A DNA stretch of 64,000 nucleotides from Halobacteriales archaeon YIM A00010. GTDB taxonomy: Archaea > Halobacteriota > Halobacteria > Halobacteriales > Haloarculaceae. The translations under genes were made by a program, and so were the position numbers. Below are positions 42,197-49,753 of this stretch, piece by piece. Positions within the stretch are counted from its first letter, which is position 1; each line of letters opens with the position of its first letter. The notes beneath the pieces were generated by a model that ran no database searches, had not been told where the DNA came from, and saw nothing but the letters and a program-made list of their open reading frames with translations. The stretch spans positions 930,001-994,000 of the forward strand of contig JAKCFJ010000001.1 of assembly GCA_025041175.1 (NCBI GenBank), written 5' to 3'.

Positions 42197-42586
42197 TCAG
42201 TCCACCGTCGTCACCGAGATGTGTCGGCTGCGCGGGCCGTCACACTCGACGAACAGGATCGACTGCCACGTGCCCAGCGCGAGCGCGCCGTCTTCGATGG
42301 GCACTGTCACGTGTTCACCGAGAAGCATCGATCGGAGGTGGGCGTCGGCGTTTCGATCGATGTCGTCGTGGGTGTACCCCTCCCCCTGGGGAACGAGTTG
42401 TTCGAGCACACGACGGAGATCAGAACGGAGGCGCTGCTCGTTTTCGTTGACGACCACGCCAGCGGTCGTATGGGGAACGAACACCGTACACAGCCCGGTA
42501 TCGGTGTCGATCGCCGCCCCAATCCGATCGGTGATGTCGATGCACGCAACGCGCTCGTCCGTCGAAACCGAAATCGTGGATGGCAT
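42197..42586 (-). CDS. YjbQ/UPF0047 family protein
   Basis: This protein of about 129 aa starts MPSTISVSTDERVACIDITD, with GLCTVFVPHTTAGVVVNENE, HLRSMLLGEHVTVPIEDGAL and GTWQSILFVECDGPRSRHI. The conserved His of PHTT and the C-terminal GPR...R cluster form the family active site; YjbQ enzymes have weak thiamine-phosphate synthase activity. Role in archaea is not established. Confidence 0.9.
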   Translation of the reverse strand: MPSTISVSTDERVACIDITDRIGAAIDTDTGLCTVFVPHTTAGVVVNENEQRLRSDLRRVLEQLVPQGEGYTHDDIDRNADAHLRSMLLGEHVTVPIEDGALALGTWQSILFVECDGPRSRHISVTTVD

Positions 42587-42642
42587 CGATGGGATGGAGA
42601 AACGGGACAACGCGGTTCAACAGGATGGCGATGGACAAGAAG

Positions 42643-42999
42643 TCACGTCCGGAACGACTCGCCACAGCCACACTCACTCACCACGTTGGGGTTCTCGACG
42701 TGGAACCCCGCCCCCTGTAGGCCGTCTTCGAAATCCAGAACGCTGCCTTCGATGTACTCCATGCTGGACGGATCGACGAACACTCGAAGGCCGTGGTGTT
42801 CGTACACTGTGTCGTCGGTCTCCGGTTCCAGATCGAACCGCATTCCGTACGAAAGACCGGCGCACCCTCCCTGCTGAACGAACAGCCTGAGACCGGACTC
42901 CTCGATGTCCATGTTCTCCCTCTCCAACAGACCGAGGGCCTCCTCCGCAGCCGTCTCCGTCACGTCGATGGGAGTGTCCGACTCGACCGTGGTACTCAT
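42643..42999 (-). CDS. HesB/IscA A-type iron-sulfur carrier
   Basis: This protein of about 118 aa has the A-type cysteines: one in FVQQGGCAGLSYGM and the pair in VSECGCGESF at the C-terminus. It delivers Fe-S clusters to target enzymes. The ATG at 42999 is preceded by AAGGAG and a GGATTAAC box A at about -30; an upstream in-frame start at 43047 is rejected. Confidence 0.92.
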   Translation of the reverse strand: MSTTVESDTPIDVTETAAEEALGLLERENMDIEESGLRLFVQQGGCAGLSYGMRFDLEPETDDTVYEHHGLRVFVDPSSMEYIEGSVLDFEDGLQGAGFHVENPNVVSECGCGESFRT

Positions 43000-43153
43000 A
43001 CTCCTTACTACTGAGCGAAGGCTGTTAATCCTGACGCACACGAACACCCGAGCGGACCTGCGTCGGTGGACTCCGGCGGTATTGCTGTCGAACGGGAGAA
43101 TACGCGCTGCCGAGATAATATTTCCGCGATTGAACTGACTAGATCATTACAGT

Positions 43154-43170
43154 AAATTTATATATAATTC
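43154..43170 (+). promoter_or_regulatory. Strong AT-rich promoter AAATTTATATATAATTC
   Basis: A near-palindromic TATA element in a gene-less 400-bp stretch (43000-43397). No ORF follows on the plus strand at the expected distance, but foldable RNA sequence does. On the minus strand it would lie 150 bp upstream of the IscA-type gene, which has its own nearer box A. Confidence 0.5.
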
Positions 43171-43189
43171 GCAAATGTATACTGATTGA

Positions 43190-43335
43190 GTGTGCGTAGA
43201 TACCGACGCATCTCGGCAGTGGAAAGTCCCTCGCTGGCGTGATCTCATCCAACCGGGTCCAGCGAACCAAATGGTGCCAGTGGTGGGGGCTCCGCTGCCT
43301 ACTCCGGACCCCATGGATGGTTAGAGATAGAACAA
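43190..43335 (+). ncRNA. Candidate structured non-coding RNA
   Basis: It starts about 25 nt after the promoter at 43154-43170. TGCGT/ACGCA forms an early hairpin. GGGTCC (43255-43260) can pair with GGACCC (43306-43311), and the flanking CATCC (43246-43250) with GGATG (43315-43319), enclosing a G/C-rich loop. It does not resemble 5S, 7S, RNase P RNA or a tRNA. No protein frame is convincing. Folding is by eye only. Confidence 0.35.
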
Positions 43336-43397
43336 CAGAAATTCGTACTGCGTGTCGCGGACGCCGGTGGGGTTGACCGATTCCACTGGCTCTCGGT

Positions 43398-44138
43398 TCA
43401 TTTATTTTGGTCGCGTGATTCCCGGAGTTGTGACTCCGCGCGTCGGAACACGCCCCGAAGCGAGCTTACTTCCCGTCGTGTTGGGTGAGCACGCCCGAGA
43501 AGTCGTCGCCAGAGTCGTCGCAGCCGCGATCGTTGTTCGGAAACGGGTTCGACCGGTTCGAGGAAGGTTCCAAACTGGTCGTGGAGACCTTCGATGTCCC
43601 GTTCGGGCGCGCGGACGATCTCGTCGGGGAGCTGGGTCTCCTCGACCATCACGGTTCGGAGCTCGTACAGGACGACAGTCGCCGCCTGTCCGAGGTTGAG
43701 CACCGGATAGGACGCGCTCGCCGGAATCGAACAGATCTCATCGAGCCGTTCGAGTTCCTCGTTGTTGAGACCGACGCGTTCGCGGCCGAACACGACCACC
43801 GTGTCGGTCTCGACGCCAGCGAGCGAGTCCGCCAACTCGCGGGGCGTTCTGAACGGGTAGCGGATGTGGCGTCGGTCGTCGGTGTTGGTAACCGCCGTAC
43901 ACCCCACGGTGTGGAAGTTCTCGACGAGATGCTCGAACGGGACGGTTTGGGCGTTCGGGAGCACGTCCTCGCGCGCCTGACCCGCAAACCCGTACGCCTC
44001 ACCGTCGGGATCGAGATCCGGCGGATCGACGAGATACAAATCCGACAGCCCGAAGTTTTTCATCGCGCGGGCGATGGTGCCCACGTTGCCGGGCGTCTGT
44101 GCGTCGACGATCGCCACCGAGATCGATGCCTCGCTCAT
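43398..44138 (-). CDS. trmJ: tRNA 2'-O-methyltransferase of the TrmJ (SPOUT) family
   Basis: This protein of about 246 aa has [40 protein letters not shown] and [20 protein letters not shown], the three conserved motifs of the trefoil-knot SpoU/TrmJ domain that binds AdoMet. A C-terminal helical extension follows. In archaea TrmJ makes Cm32 in tRNA. The start overlaps the stop of the upstream zinc-binding protein gene (ATGA). Confidence 0.88.
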   Translation of the reverse strand: MSEASISVAIVDAQTPGNVGTIARAMKNFGLSDLYLVDPPDLDPDGEAYGFAGQAREDVLPNAQTVPFEHLVENFHTVGCTAVTNTDDRRHIRYPFRTPRELADSLAGVETDTVVVFGRERVGLNNEELERLDEICSIPASASYPVLNLGQAATVVLYELRTVMVEETQLPDEIVRAPERDIEGLHDQFGTFLEPVEPVSEQRSRLRRLWRRLLGRAHPTRREVSSLRGVFRRAESQLRESRDQNK

Positions 44139-44659
44139 ACGTCGAGATCGTCCAGGTCGATGTCGAGGGACTCCTGTTCCTCCTCGCTCAACGAGGCGAG
44201 TTCGTCCTCGACGGAGGGCAGTTCCTCCTCTGGCAGTGGGTCCGGCACCGAATCGGGGTCGCTTTCGACGTGTTCGATTCCAGCGTACCCATCGGGGGCG
44301 CGTCCACCGTCGGCGAACCACTGGTGAAAGGCGTTCCGGAAGGTTCGCTTGCCTGCGAGATCGCGCCCTCCTGCTTCGCGGAACCAGTAGAGGAAATCCG
44401 CCTCGTGAGACCCACACAGGACGACTTCGCGGAGCGGCTCGCCGTAGACGACGGCGGCCGACCGACAGCGCTGTTTTTCCTCCTCGCCGTGGATGAGCCA
44501 ACAAGCGTCACACGGCTTGTCGACCATGACCATCAGCCGCGAGATCCGATCCCGCGTGTCTGGCGGCATTTCGGTGAGCGGCCTGAACGCCCCAGAGTCG
44601 TCGAACACCTCCTCCTCCTCGAACCGCCACCCACGGAGACCGATGCTTACCTTCGTCAT
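44135..44659 (-). CDS. Conserved haloarchaeal Cys-rich protein coupled to trmJ
   Basis: This protein of about 174 aa starts [20 protein letters not shown] and has a likely metal site made by [20 protein letters not shown] and [15 protein letters not shown] (CxxC, H, C, CxxH). The C-terminus is strongly acidic. Translation is coupled to trmJ by an ATGA overlap, so a role in RNA modification is possible. No function known to me. Confidence 0.7.
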   Translation of the reverse strand: MTKVSIGLRGWRFEEEEVFDDSGAFRPLTEMPPDTRDRISRLMVMVDKPCDACWLIHGEEEKQRCRSAAVVYGEPLREVVLCGSHEADFLYWFREAGGRDLAGKRTFRNAFHQWFADGGRAPDGYAGIEHVESDPDSVPDPLPEEELPSVEDELASLSEEEQESLDIDLDDLDV

Positions 44660-44710
44660 GGACGACGTAGCCGGTGAGCCGTGAAAAACACGGTGTTTCA
44701 CTCCGTACAG

Positions 44711-45145
44711 CTACGAGCCACCCGCAATGGTCCGGATCTCCTCCCACGATCCTTGCTGTTCGAGGTGTTGTTGGAGCCGGTCGGCGTACTCCCCAGCCAG
44801 CTGCTCTGCGGTTTCTCGTTTCTCCTCGTCGACGGAGTTTCCGCCGAATCCGAGCGCGTCTTTGACCGATCCAAGAATGCCGCCCGAGCTATCACTCCCT
44901 GGAGCTCCCATCGAGCTCACGTCCTCAATAGTGTCGAGTTCGGGCATGATCGCGGACAGATTATCCGTGTCAGCAACGATGCGGGCGCGTTCGGGATCGT
45001 CGGGGTGCTCGATGTCGAACTCCACGGCCGTCATCACCAAGCCCCACTGCTGTCTCGAAAGATCGGAGCCTCGGATCCGGTCTTCGAACTCCTTGTCGAC
45101 CGTCATCCGCGCGCCAACGATGCGATCGGTCCACTCTTGGGCCAT
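44711..45145 (-). CDS. DUF5799 family protein
   Basis: This 144-aa helical, acidic protein starts MAQEWTDRIVGARMTVDKEF and contains FEDRIRGSDLSRQQWGLVMT and DNLSAIMPELDTIEDVSS, a haloarchaeal family with no known function. The C-terminal helix carries KRETAEQLAGEYADRLQQHL. It is in the same direction as the trmJ pair but with its own 50-bp upstream gap. Confidence 0.72.
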   Translation of the reverse strand: MAQEWTDRIVGARMTVDKEFEDRIRGSDLSRQQWGLVMTAVEFDIEHPDDPERARIVADTDNLSAIMPELDTIEDVSSMGAPGSDSSGGILGSVKDALGFGGNSVDEEKRETAEQLAGEYADRLQQHLEQQGSWEEIRTIAGGS

Positions 45146-45187
45146 ACCCGACGTTCGTATCGCGGCGGTATGAGCGTTCCCGTCCAG

Positions 45188-45586
45188 TCAGAACGCGTTT
45201 CCGTCGACTTCGATGTCGGCGTGCAGGTCCTCTCGAAGCGCGTCGTGAACGTGACAGATGTTCTCGGCGCGCTCGACGATGTTGTCGAACTCATCCTCGG
45301 AGAGATCCGCCTCGACGCGCATCGAAAAGCGGATCGCGTCGAGATCGTCGCTGTCGTCGACGTCGGCCTCCGCGTCGACGTCGATCTGACCCAGATCGTC
45401 GTGTCCCTCCTTGTTCGCACCGACGCGGAACGCCGGGATGAAACACGACGTGTAATCGGCCACGAGCACCTCGTTCGGATTCGGTCCCTCTTCGTTGGCC
45501 GCATCGATCGTCAACTCGTACTCACCGACACGACTCACCGACGTGTAACCGGACTCGGACGTGGTCGTTGCTTCGATCGTTTCCAT
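45188..45586 (-). CDS. OsmC family protein
   Basis: This 132-aa OsmC/Ohr-like protein has both redox cysteines: ADYTSCFIPAFRVGA (first) and VERAENICHVHDALRE (second). Such proteins reduce organic hydroperoxides. Length and motif spacing fit the short haloarchaeal branch. Confidence 0.88.
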   Translation of the reverse strand: METIEATTTSESGYTSVSRVGEYELTIDAANEEGPNPNEVLVADYTSCFIPAFRVGANKEGHDDLGQIDVDAEADVDDSDDLDAIRFSMRVEADLSEDEFDNIVERAENICHVHDALREDLHADIEVDGNAF

Positions 45587-45647
45587 ACACCGGGATTGCT
45601 CTCCGAGAAGCCAAAAAGGTATGGCTGTCTGTCGCTGGCAGAGGCGC

Positions 45648-46364
45648 TCAAACCGAGAACGTCTCGTCGCCGTCGAGCACGACGGCTTCGGCGTCGCTCG
45701 CGGTCGATTCGACCGCCGCCTCGAACTCGCTCACGTCGATCTCGACCGGCGGGAACGTGTCGTAATGCATGGGGAGCACGTGGTCGACCCCGAGCCAATC
45801 GGTGGCGATCGCCGCCTGCCACGGTCCCATCGTGAAGTGGTCCCCGACGGGAAGCGCCGCGGCGTCGGGGCTGAGATACGGACCGATCACGTCGCGCATC
45901 TCCGTCATCAAGGCCGTATCCCCCGAGTGATAGAACGTCGTGGCCGCATCCGCGTCGGCTGCCCGCGTTGGCTGCTCGTCGCTGATGATGAAACCGGTCG
46001 GTGGCCCAGCAGAGTACTCGTAGTCGGTCATCGCGCCGTTGGTGTGGTCCGCGCGGTGCATCGTCACGGAGGCGTCCCCACACTGGACCGTCCCGCCGAT
46101 GTTCATGCCGATGGTGTCGGTCGCGCCGTGTTCGTCCTCGACGTACCCCGCCAACTCCGGCGTTGCGACGATCGTGGCGTCGGTGAACGACCCGACGTCT
46201 GCGATGTGGTCCGCGTGGGCGTGCGTCAACAGGAGATACTCCGGTGTCTCGACGTCAGCAGGTGCAAGCTCCGTGTGTGGGTTGTCGAAAAACGGATCGA
46301 TGAGCAGCGTTGTGCCACCGACAGCGACGCGCCACGTCGAATGACCGTGCCAAGTCAGTTCCAT
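45648..46364 (-). CDS. UPF0173 metal-dependent hydrolase (MBL fold)
   Basis: This 238-aa protein starts [20 protein letters not shown] with [15 protein letters not shown] (HxHxDH), [12 protein letters not shown]-type His further on, [13 protein letters not shown] and a C-terminal [11 protein letters not shown]. That is the UPF0173 (YtkL-like) family. Its substrate is unknown. Confidence 0.9.
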   Translation of the reverse strand: MELTWHGHSTWRVAVGGTTLLIDPFFDNPHTELAPADVETPEYLLLTHAHADHIADVGSFTDATIVATPELAGYVEDEHGATDTIGMNIGGTVQCGDASVTMHRADHTNGAMTDYEYSAGPPTGFIISDEQPTRAADADAATTFYHSGDTALMTEMRDVIGPYLSPDAAALPVGDHFTMGPWQAAIATDWLGVDHVLPMHYDTFPPVEIDVSEFEAAVESTASDAEAVVLDGDETFSV

Positions 46365-46536
46365 ATCAGGCTATCATCTCGCCTCTCCCACTTAAATGTG
46401 AACGGAACGATCCACGGCGTGTCTCCATACTGATCGGAGCGGAATCCCCGCCCCGAAAATGATGTTTGACGGGCAGACCCGGCGAGAGCGGTGGGTTTCG
46501 GCCAGATTTATTCGAACAGGGCGCGAGCCATCTCGT

Positions 46537-47307
46537 ATGCGAACCGTTCGATTCCGCGATCCGGCGGGGAACGTCCGGCGCGGCGAGTGGAGTGGTACGC
46601 CTGGTGATGAGATAACAGTCCGTGCGCAGTACGGTGGGCGCGTCGCGCTCGGAAACGAGACGTTCCAGCCCGAGGCTGTTGACGTGCTTCCACCCTGTGA
46701 CCCGAGCAAGATCGTTTGTGTCGGGTTGAACTACGAGGACCACGCGGCCGAGCAGAACAAACCGATTCCGGACCGTCCTTCGTATTTCCTCAAACCTCCC
46801 TCGGCCGTCGCGAGCCACGGCGACACGATCACGCTTCCTGCGGGAAAAGAGCAGATTGATTACGAGGCGGAGTTCGCCGTCGTCATCTCCGACACCTGTC
46901 GGAACGTCTGTGGGAAAGACGCGATGGATGTTATCGCGGGGTATACGTGTCTCAACGACATCTCGAACCGCGACGACCAGTCGATCGAACAGAACTGGGT
47001 CCGTGGGAAAGCGTTCGACGGCTCAGCGCCGATCGGTCCGGTTATTTCCCGCCGCGAAAACGTCCCGAACGACGCGTCGATCCAGCTCCGGGTCAACGGT
47101 GAGTGCAAACAGGACTCGTCCATCGACAAGCTCCTCATCCCGATCAGCGATCTCATCGAGGAACTCACGTCCTTCATGACGCTCCAATCGGGCGACATCA
47201 TCTCGACCGGAACGCCCGCCGGTGTGGGTCCGCTGTCCGACGGCGACGAGGTGGAAGTCGAGATCGAAGGGATCGGGACGCTGTCTCATTCGGTGCGGAT
47301 CCCGTGA
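46537..47307 (+). CDS. Fumarylacetoacetate hydrolase family protein
   Basis: This protein of about 256 aa has KIVCVGLNYEDHAAEQN, YFLKPPSAVASHGDTITLPA, DYEAEFAVVI (metal E-x-E), GYTCLNDISNRDDQ, KAFDGSAPIGPVI and LQSGDIISTGTPAGVGPLSD. The family cleaves C-C bonds or decarboxylates/isomerises diketo acids in aromatic and sugar-acid catabolism. A GATTTATTCG box A lies about 27 nt before the ATG at 46537, fixing the start. Exact substrate unknown. Confidence 0.9.
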   Translation: MRTVRFRDPAGNVRRGEWSGTPGDEITVRAQYGGRVALGNETFQPEAVDVLPPCDPSKIVCVGLNYEDHAAEQNKPIPDRPSYFLKPPSAVASHGDTITLPAGKEQIDYEAEFAVVISDTCRNVCGKDAMDVIAGYTCLNDISNRDDQSIEQNWVRGKAFDGSAPIGPVISRRENVPNDASIQLRVNGECKQDSSIDKLLIPISDLIEELTSFMTLQSGDIISTGTPAGVGPLSDGDEVEVEIEGIGTLSHSVRIP

Positions 47308-47432
47308 GGCGTCTCTGTGCGTTCGCTACTGACGCGTGGTGTCGCGTGGCTTTGGACGTGGCCGTCGCTCCCTAGGAACAGTCTCAAAAAATGCGTGACA
47401 ACGATCGTCGCTTCACAGCGACGACGTGTGTT

Positions 47433-47627
47433 CTACACGCGAACGACGTTCGTCGCGCGGGGGCCCTTGGGGGCCTGTTCGATGTCGAATTCGATCTCAG
47501 TTCCTTCTTCGAGGTCAGCGCCGCCGATATCCTCCATGTGGAAGAACACGTCGTCGTCTGCATCCTCGGTGGAAATAAACCCGTAACCGCCAGTGTCGTT
47601 GAAGAAATCAACCGTACCGGTTGCCAT
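47433..47627 (-). CDS. cspA: Cold-shock domain protein
   Basis: The 64-aa product MATGTVDFFNDTGGYGFIST has RNP1 (GGYGFIST) and RNP2 (DDVFFHMEDI) motifs of the cold-shock OB-fold, an acidic middle and a GPRATNVVRV end. It is an RNA chaperone. Start at 47627 is preferred over 47636. Confidence 0.93.
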   Translation of the reverse strand: MATGTVDFFNDTGGYGFISTEDADDDVFFHMEDIGGADLEEGTEIEFDIEQAPKGPRATNVVRV

Positions 47628-47718
47628 TGCGATCAATCATACTGTCCGGGCACGGATAACAGTTCCGAGGGTCGCGGTGCCGTGGCGCTCGATCGTCGCA
47701 GTCGTGATCGAGGAGCGT

Positions 47719-47826
47719 TACACCCGGACACGATTCATGTGACGATACGTCGTCTGATTGGCCGGGACCAATCCTGTTGTCATGGATGCGGTCACCTGCA
47801 TGTTGATCTATTCGTGTCCGGGTGTA
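47719..47826. repeat. 15-bp inverted repeat pair of different sequence (108 bp)
   Basis: TACACCCGGACACGA (47719-47733) and its exact inverse TCGTGTCCGGGTGTA (47812-47826) flank 78 bp without a gene, downstream of the carbamoyltransferase stop (47851). Arm length and spacing resemble the ATACTGTCGGTC elements, but the sequence differs. Confidence 0.55.
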
Positions 47827-47850
47827 GTGGTCCGACTGGAACAGTGGACG

Positions 47851-49566
47851 CTACTCCTTCTCGATCACGACGTCTTCGAGCACGAGACAGTCCAGTCCCA
47901 TCCCGTAGAAATCCTTGATCGCTTGGTTGGGGGTCACCACGATCGGCTCGCCGTGGTCGTTGAAGGAGGTGTTCAACAGCGCAGGCACGCCCGTTATCGT
48001 CTCGAAGGCGTCCAACAGCCGGGCGTACCGGGGGTTTTGCTCCTCGCGGACGGTTTGTGGCCGCGTCGTCTCGTCGGCCGGGTGGATCACGGCCGCCATC
48101 TCGTCGACCCGATCGGACCGAACGTCCGACGTAGTGATCATAAAGGGTGCGCTGCCGTCCGTCGTGAGATACTCCTCGGCCGAGTGTTCGAGCATCGACG
48201 GCGCGAACGGCCGCCACTCCTCGCGGTGTTTGACGTGCTCGTTGACCCGATCTCGGGAGTCGGCCGTCCGGGGATCGGCGAGGATGCTCCGGTTGCCGAG
48301 CGCCCTCGGTCCTAGTTCGAGCCGGCCCTGGAACCAGCCGACGAGGTCCTCGTCCGCGAGCCGTTCGGCGACGTATCGTTCGAGGTCGTCCGGCTCGGTG
48401 TACTCGATCTTGTTGGTCTCGAGCCGGCGTTTGATCGCTGGCGTCGTGTAGGATGGACCGAAGTAGACCGTCGACATCGGATCGACGGTGCGCGGTGACT
48501 GGTCGAACCACCCGGCGCCGAGCGCCAGTCCGGCGTCGTTGGCCACCGGCTGGATGAACACATCGTCCACAACGTCGAGCGCGCCGATCTTCTGGTTCAG
48601 CTTGCAGTTGAGCGCGACCCCACCAGCGAGAGCGACGTTGTTCACACCGAGCTTCCAACAGTACGTCTTCACGATGTCGAGAACGGTCTCTTCGAGGAGC
48701 GACTGGGCCTCGAACGCCAGATCTTTCTCCCACTGGGTGAACTCTTCCGGCTCGGTCCGGCGCGGGCGGTCGAACAGTTCCTCCAGCGCCTCGACGCCGG
48801 CGTCGGCTCCCCAGTGCTTCGTGAGATCGGTCACGTCGTAGTCGACGCCGGTGTCGATCAGCTCCCGAAGCCCGGCTTCGATCGCACGATTGGGTCGTCC
48901 GTAGGGCGCAAGCCCCATCACCTTCCCCTCGCCGTTGAACATTCGAAAGCCGAGATACTCCGTGATAGCGGCGAAAAACAGCCCCAGACTGTTGGGGTGT
49001 TTGTACGTCCGTACCCGCTCGACGCCGCTCGTGGTGCCTTCCCAGACGACCGTCGCATCGTACTCGCCTTTGGCGTCGACTGTGAGCACGAGCGCCTCCT
49101 CGAACCCGGAGGGATGAAACGCACTCACGGCGTGGCAAGCGTGGTGTGAACGGGTTTCGATCGACGGGACCGGCGTCCCGATCGACGCCAGCTCGTTCTC
49201 GATCTGACGGGTCGGATACAGCTGTCCGCGAAGCTGCGTAACCACTGTGCTGCCGAACGACACGAACCGTTTCAGCCAGTCATCGAACGAAAACGACGCC
49301 CGAACGTAGTGTGGCAGGATCTTCCACCGGAGCGACGGTTCGTAGGGAAGCACGACTTCGTCGATGTCGCTCAGGGACAGCTCCCGGTGTGCCAAACACG
49401 CTTCGATCGCACGCGTGGGAAAAGAATCGACGGCGTGTTTCTGTCGGCTGAGCCGCTCCTCCTCGATCGCAAACACGAGCTGACCGTCCTCAAAGAGCGC
49501 CGCACTCGGATCGTGTTGGCCGTAGAGTCCGATCGCAGGCTTAAACGTGAGACGATAGAACGCCAT
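47851..49566 (-). CDS. Carbamoyltransferase (NodU/CmcH family)
   Basis: The 571-aa product has an N-terminal Kae1-like ASKHA domain (GLYGQHDPSAALFEDGQLVF, EERLSRQKHAVDSFP, SHHACHAVSAFHPSGFEEAL, MFNGEGKVMGLAPYGRP, ALAGGVALNCKLNQKI) and the C-terminal YrdC-like carbamoyl domain (GWFQGRLELGPRALGNRSIL, EEWRPFAPSMLE, LLNTSFNDHGEPIV). It transfers a carbamoyl group from carbamoyl phosphate, via carbamoyl-AMP, to a hydroxyl, often of a sugar. A TATTTACC box A about 27 nt upstream selects the ATG at 49566. Acceptor unknown. Confidence 0.9.
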   Translation of the reverse strand: MAFYRLTFKPAIGLYGQHDPSAALFEDGQLVFAIEEERLSRQKHAVDSFPTRAIEACLAHRELSLSDIDEVVLPYEPSLRWKILPHYVRASFSFDDWLKRFVSFGSTVVTQLRGQLYPTRQIENELASIGTPVPSIETRSHHACHAVSAFHPSGFEEALVLTVDAKGEYDATVVWEGTTSGVERVRTYKHPNSLGLFFAAITEYLGFRMFNGEGKVMGLAPYGRPNRAIEAGLRELIDTGVDYDVTDLTKHWGADAGVEALEELFDRPRRTEPEEFTQWEKDLAFEAQSLLEETVLDIVKTYCWKLGVNNVALAGGVALNCKLNQKIGALDVVDDVFIQPVANDAGLALGAGWFDQSPRTVDPMSTVYFGPSYTTPAIKRRLETNKIEYTEPDDLERYVAERLADEDLVGWFQGRLELGPRALGNRSILADPRTADSRDRVNEHVKHREEWRPFAPSMLEHSAEEYLTTDGSAPFMITTSDVRSDRVDEMAAVIHPADETTRPQTVREEQNPRYARLLDAFETITGVPALLNTSFNDHGEPIVVTPNQAIKDFYGMGLDCLVLEDVVIEKE

Positions 49567-49753
49567 CGTGATAACAGCGGTATTCAAGTTGTCGGTAAAT
49601 ACTTTCTCTTTCATGATACCGAAGACGGGCGTCGATTGGAGCATGACAAGTACTATATTTGTAATTTTCATTCGCATGGTTGCTCACAGAAGGACGATCG
49701 GACGGCACGGACAGAGAGGGAAGATTGACAACAGCCGATGAACAACACGGTCT

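Noticed and set aside
43190-43335. 5S, 7S or RNase P RNA gene
   Set aside because: Characteristic conserved motifs of these RNAs, such as the SRP GGAAG-type tetraloop regions, are not present.
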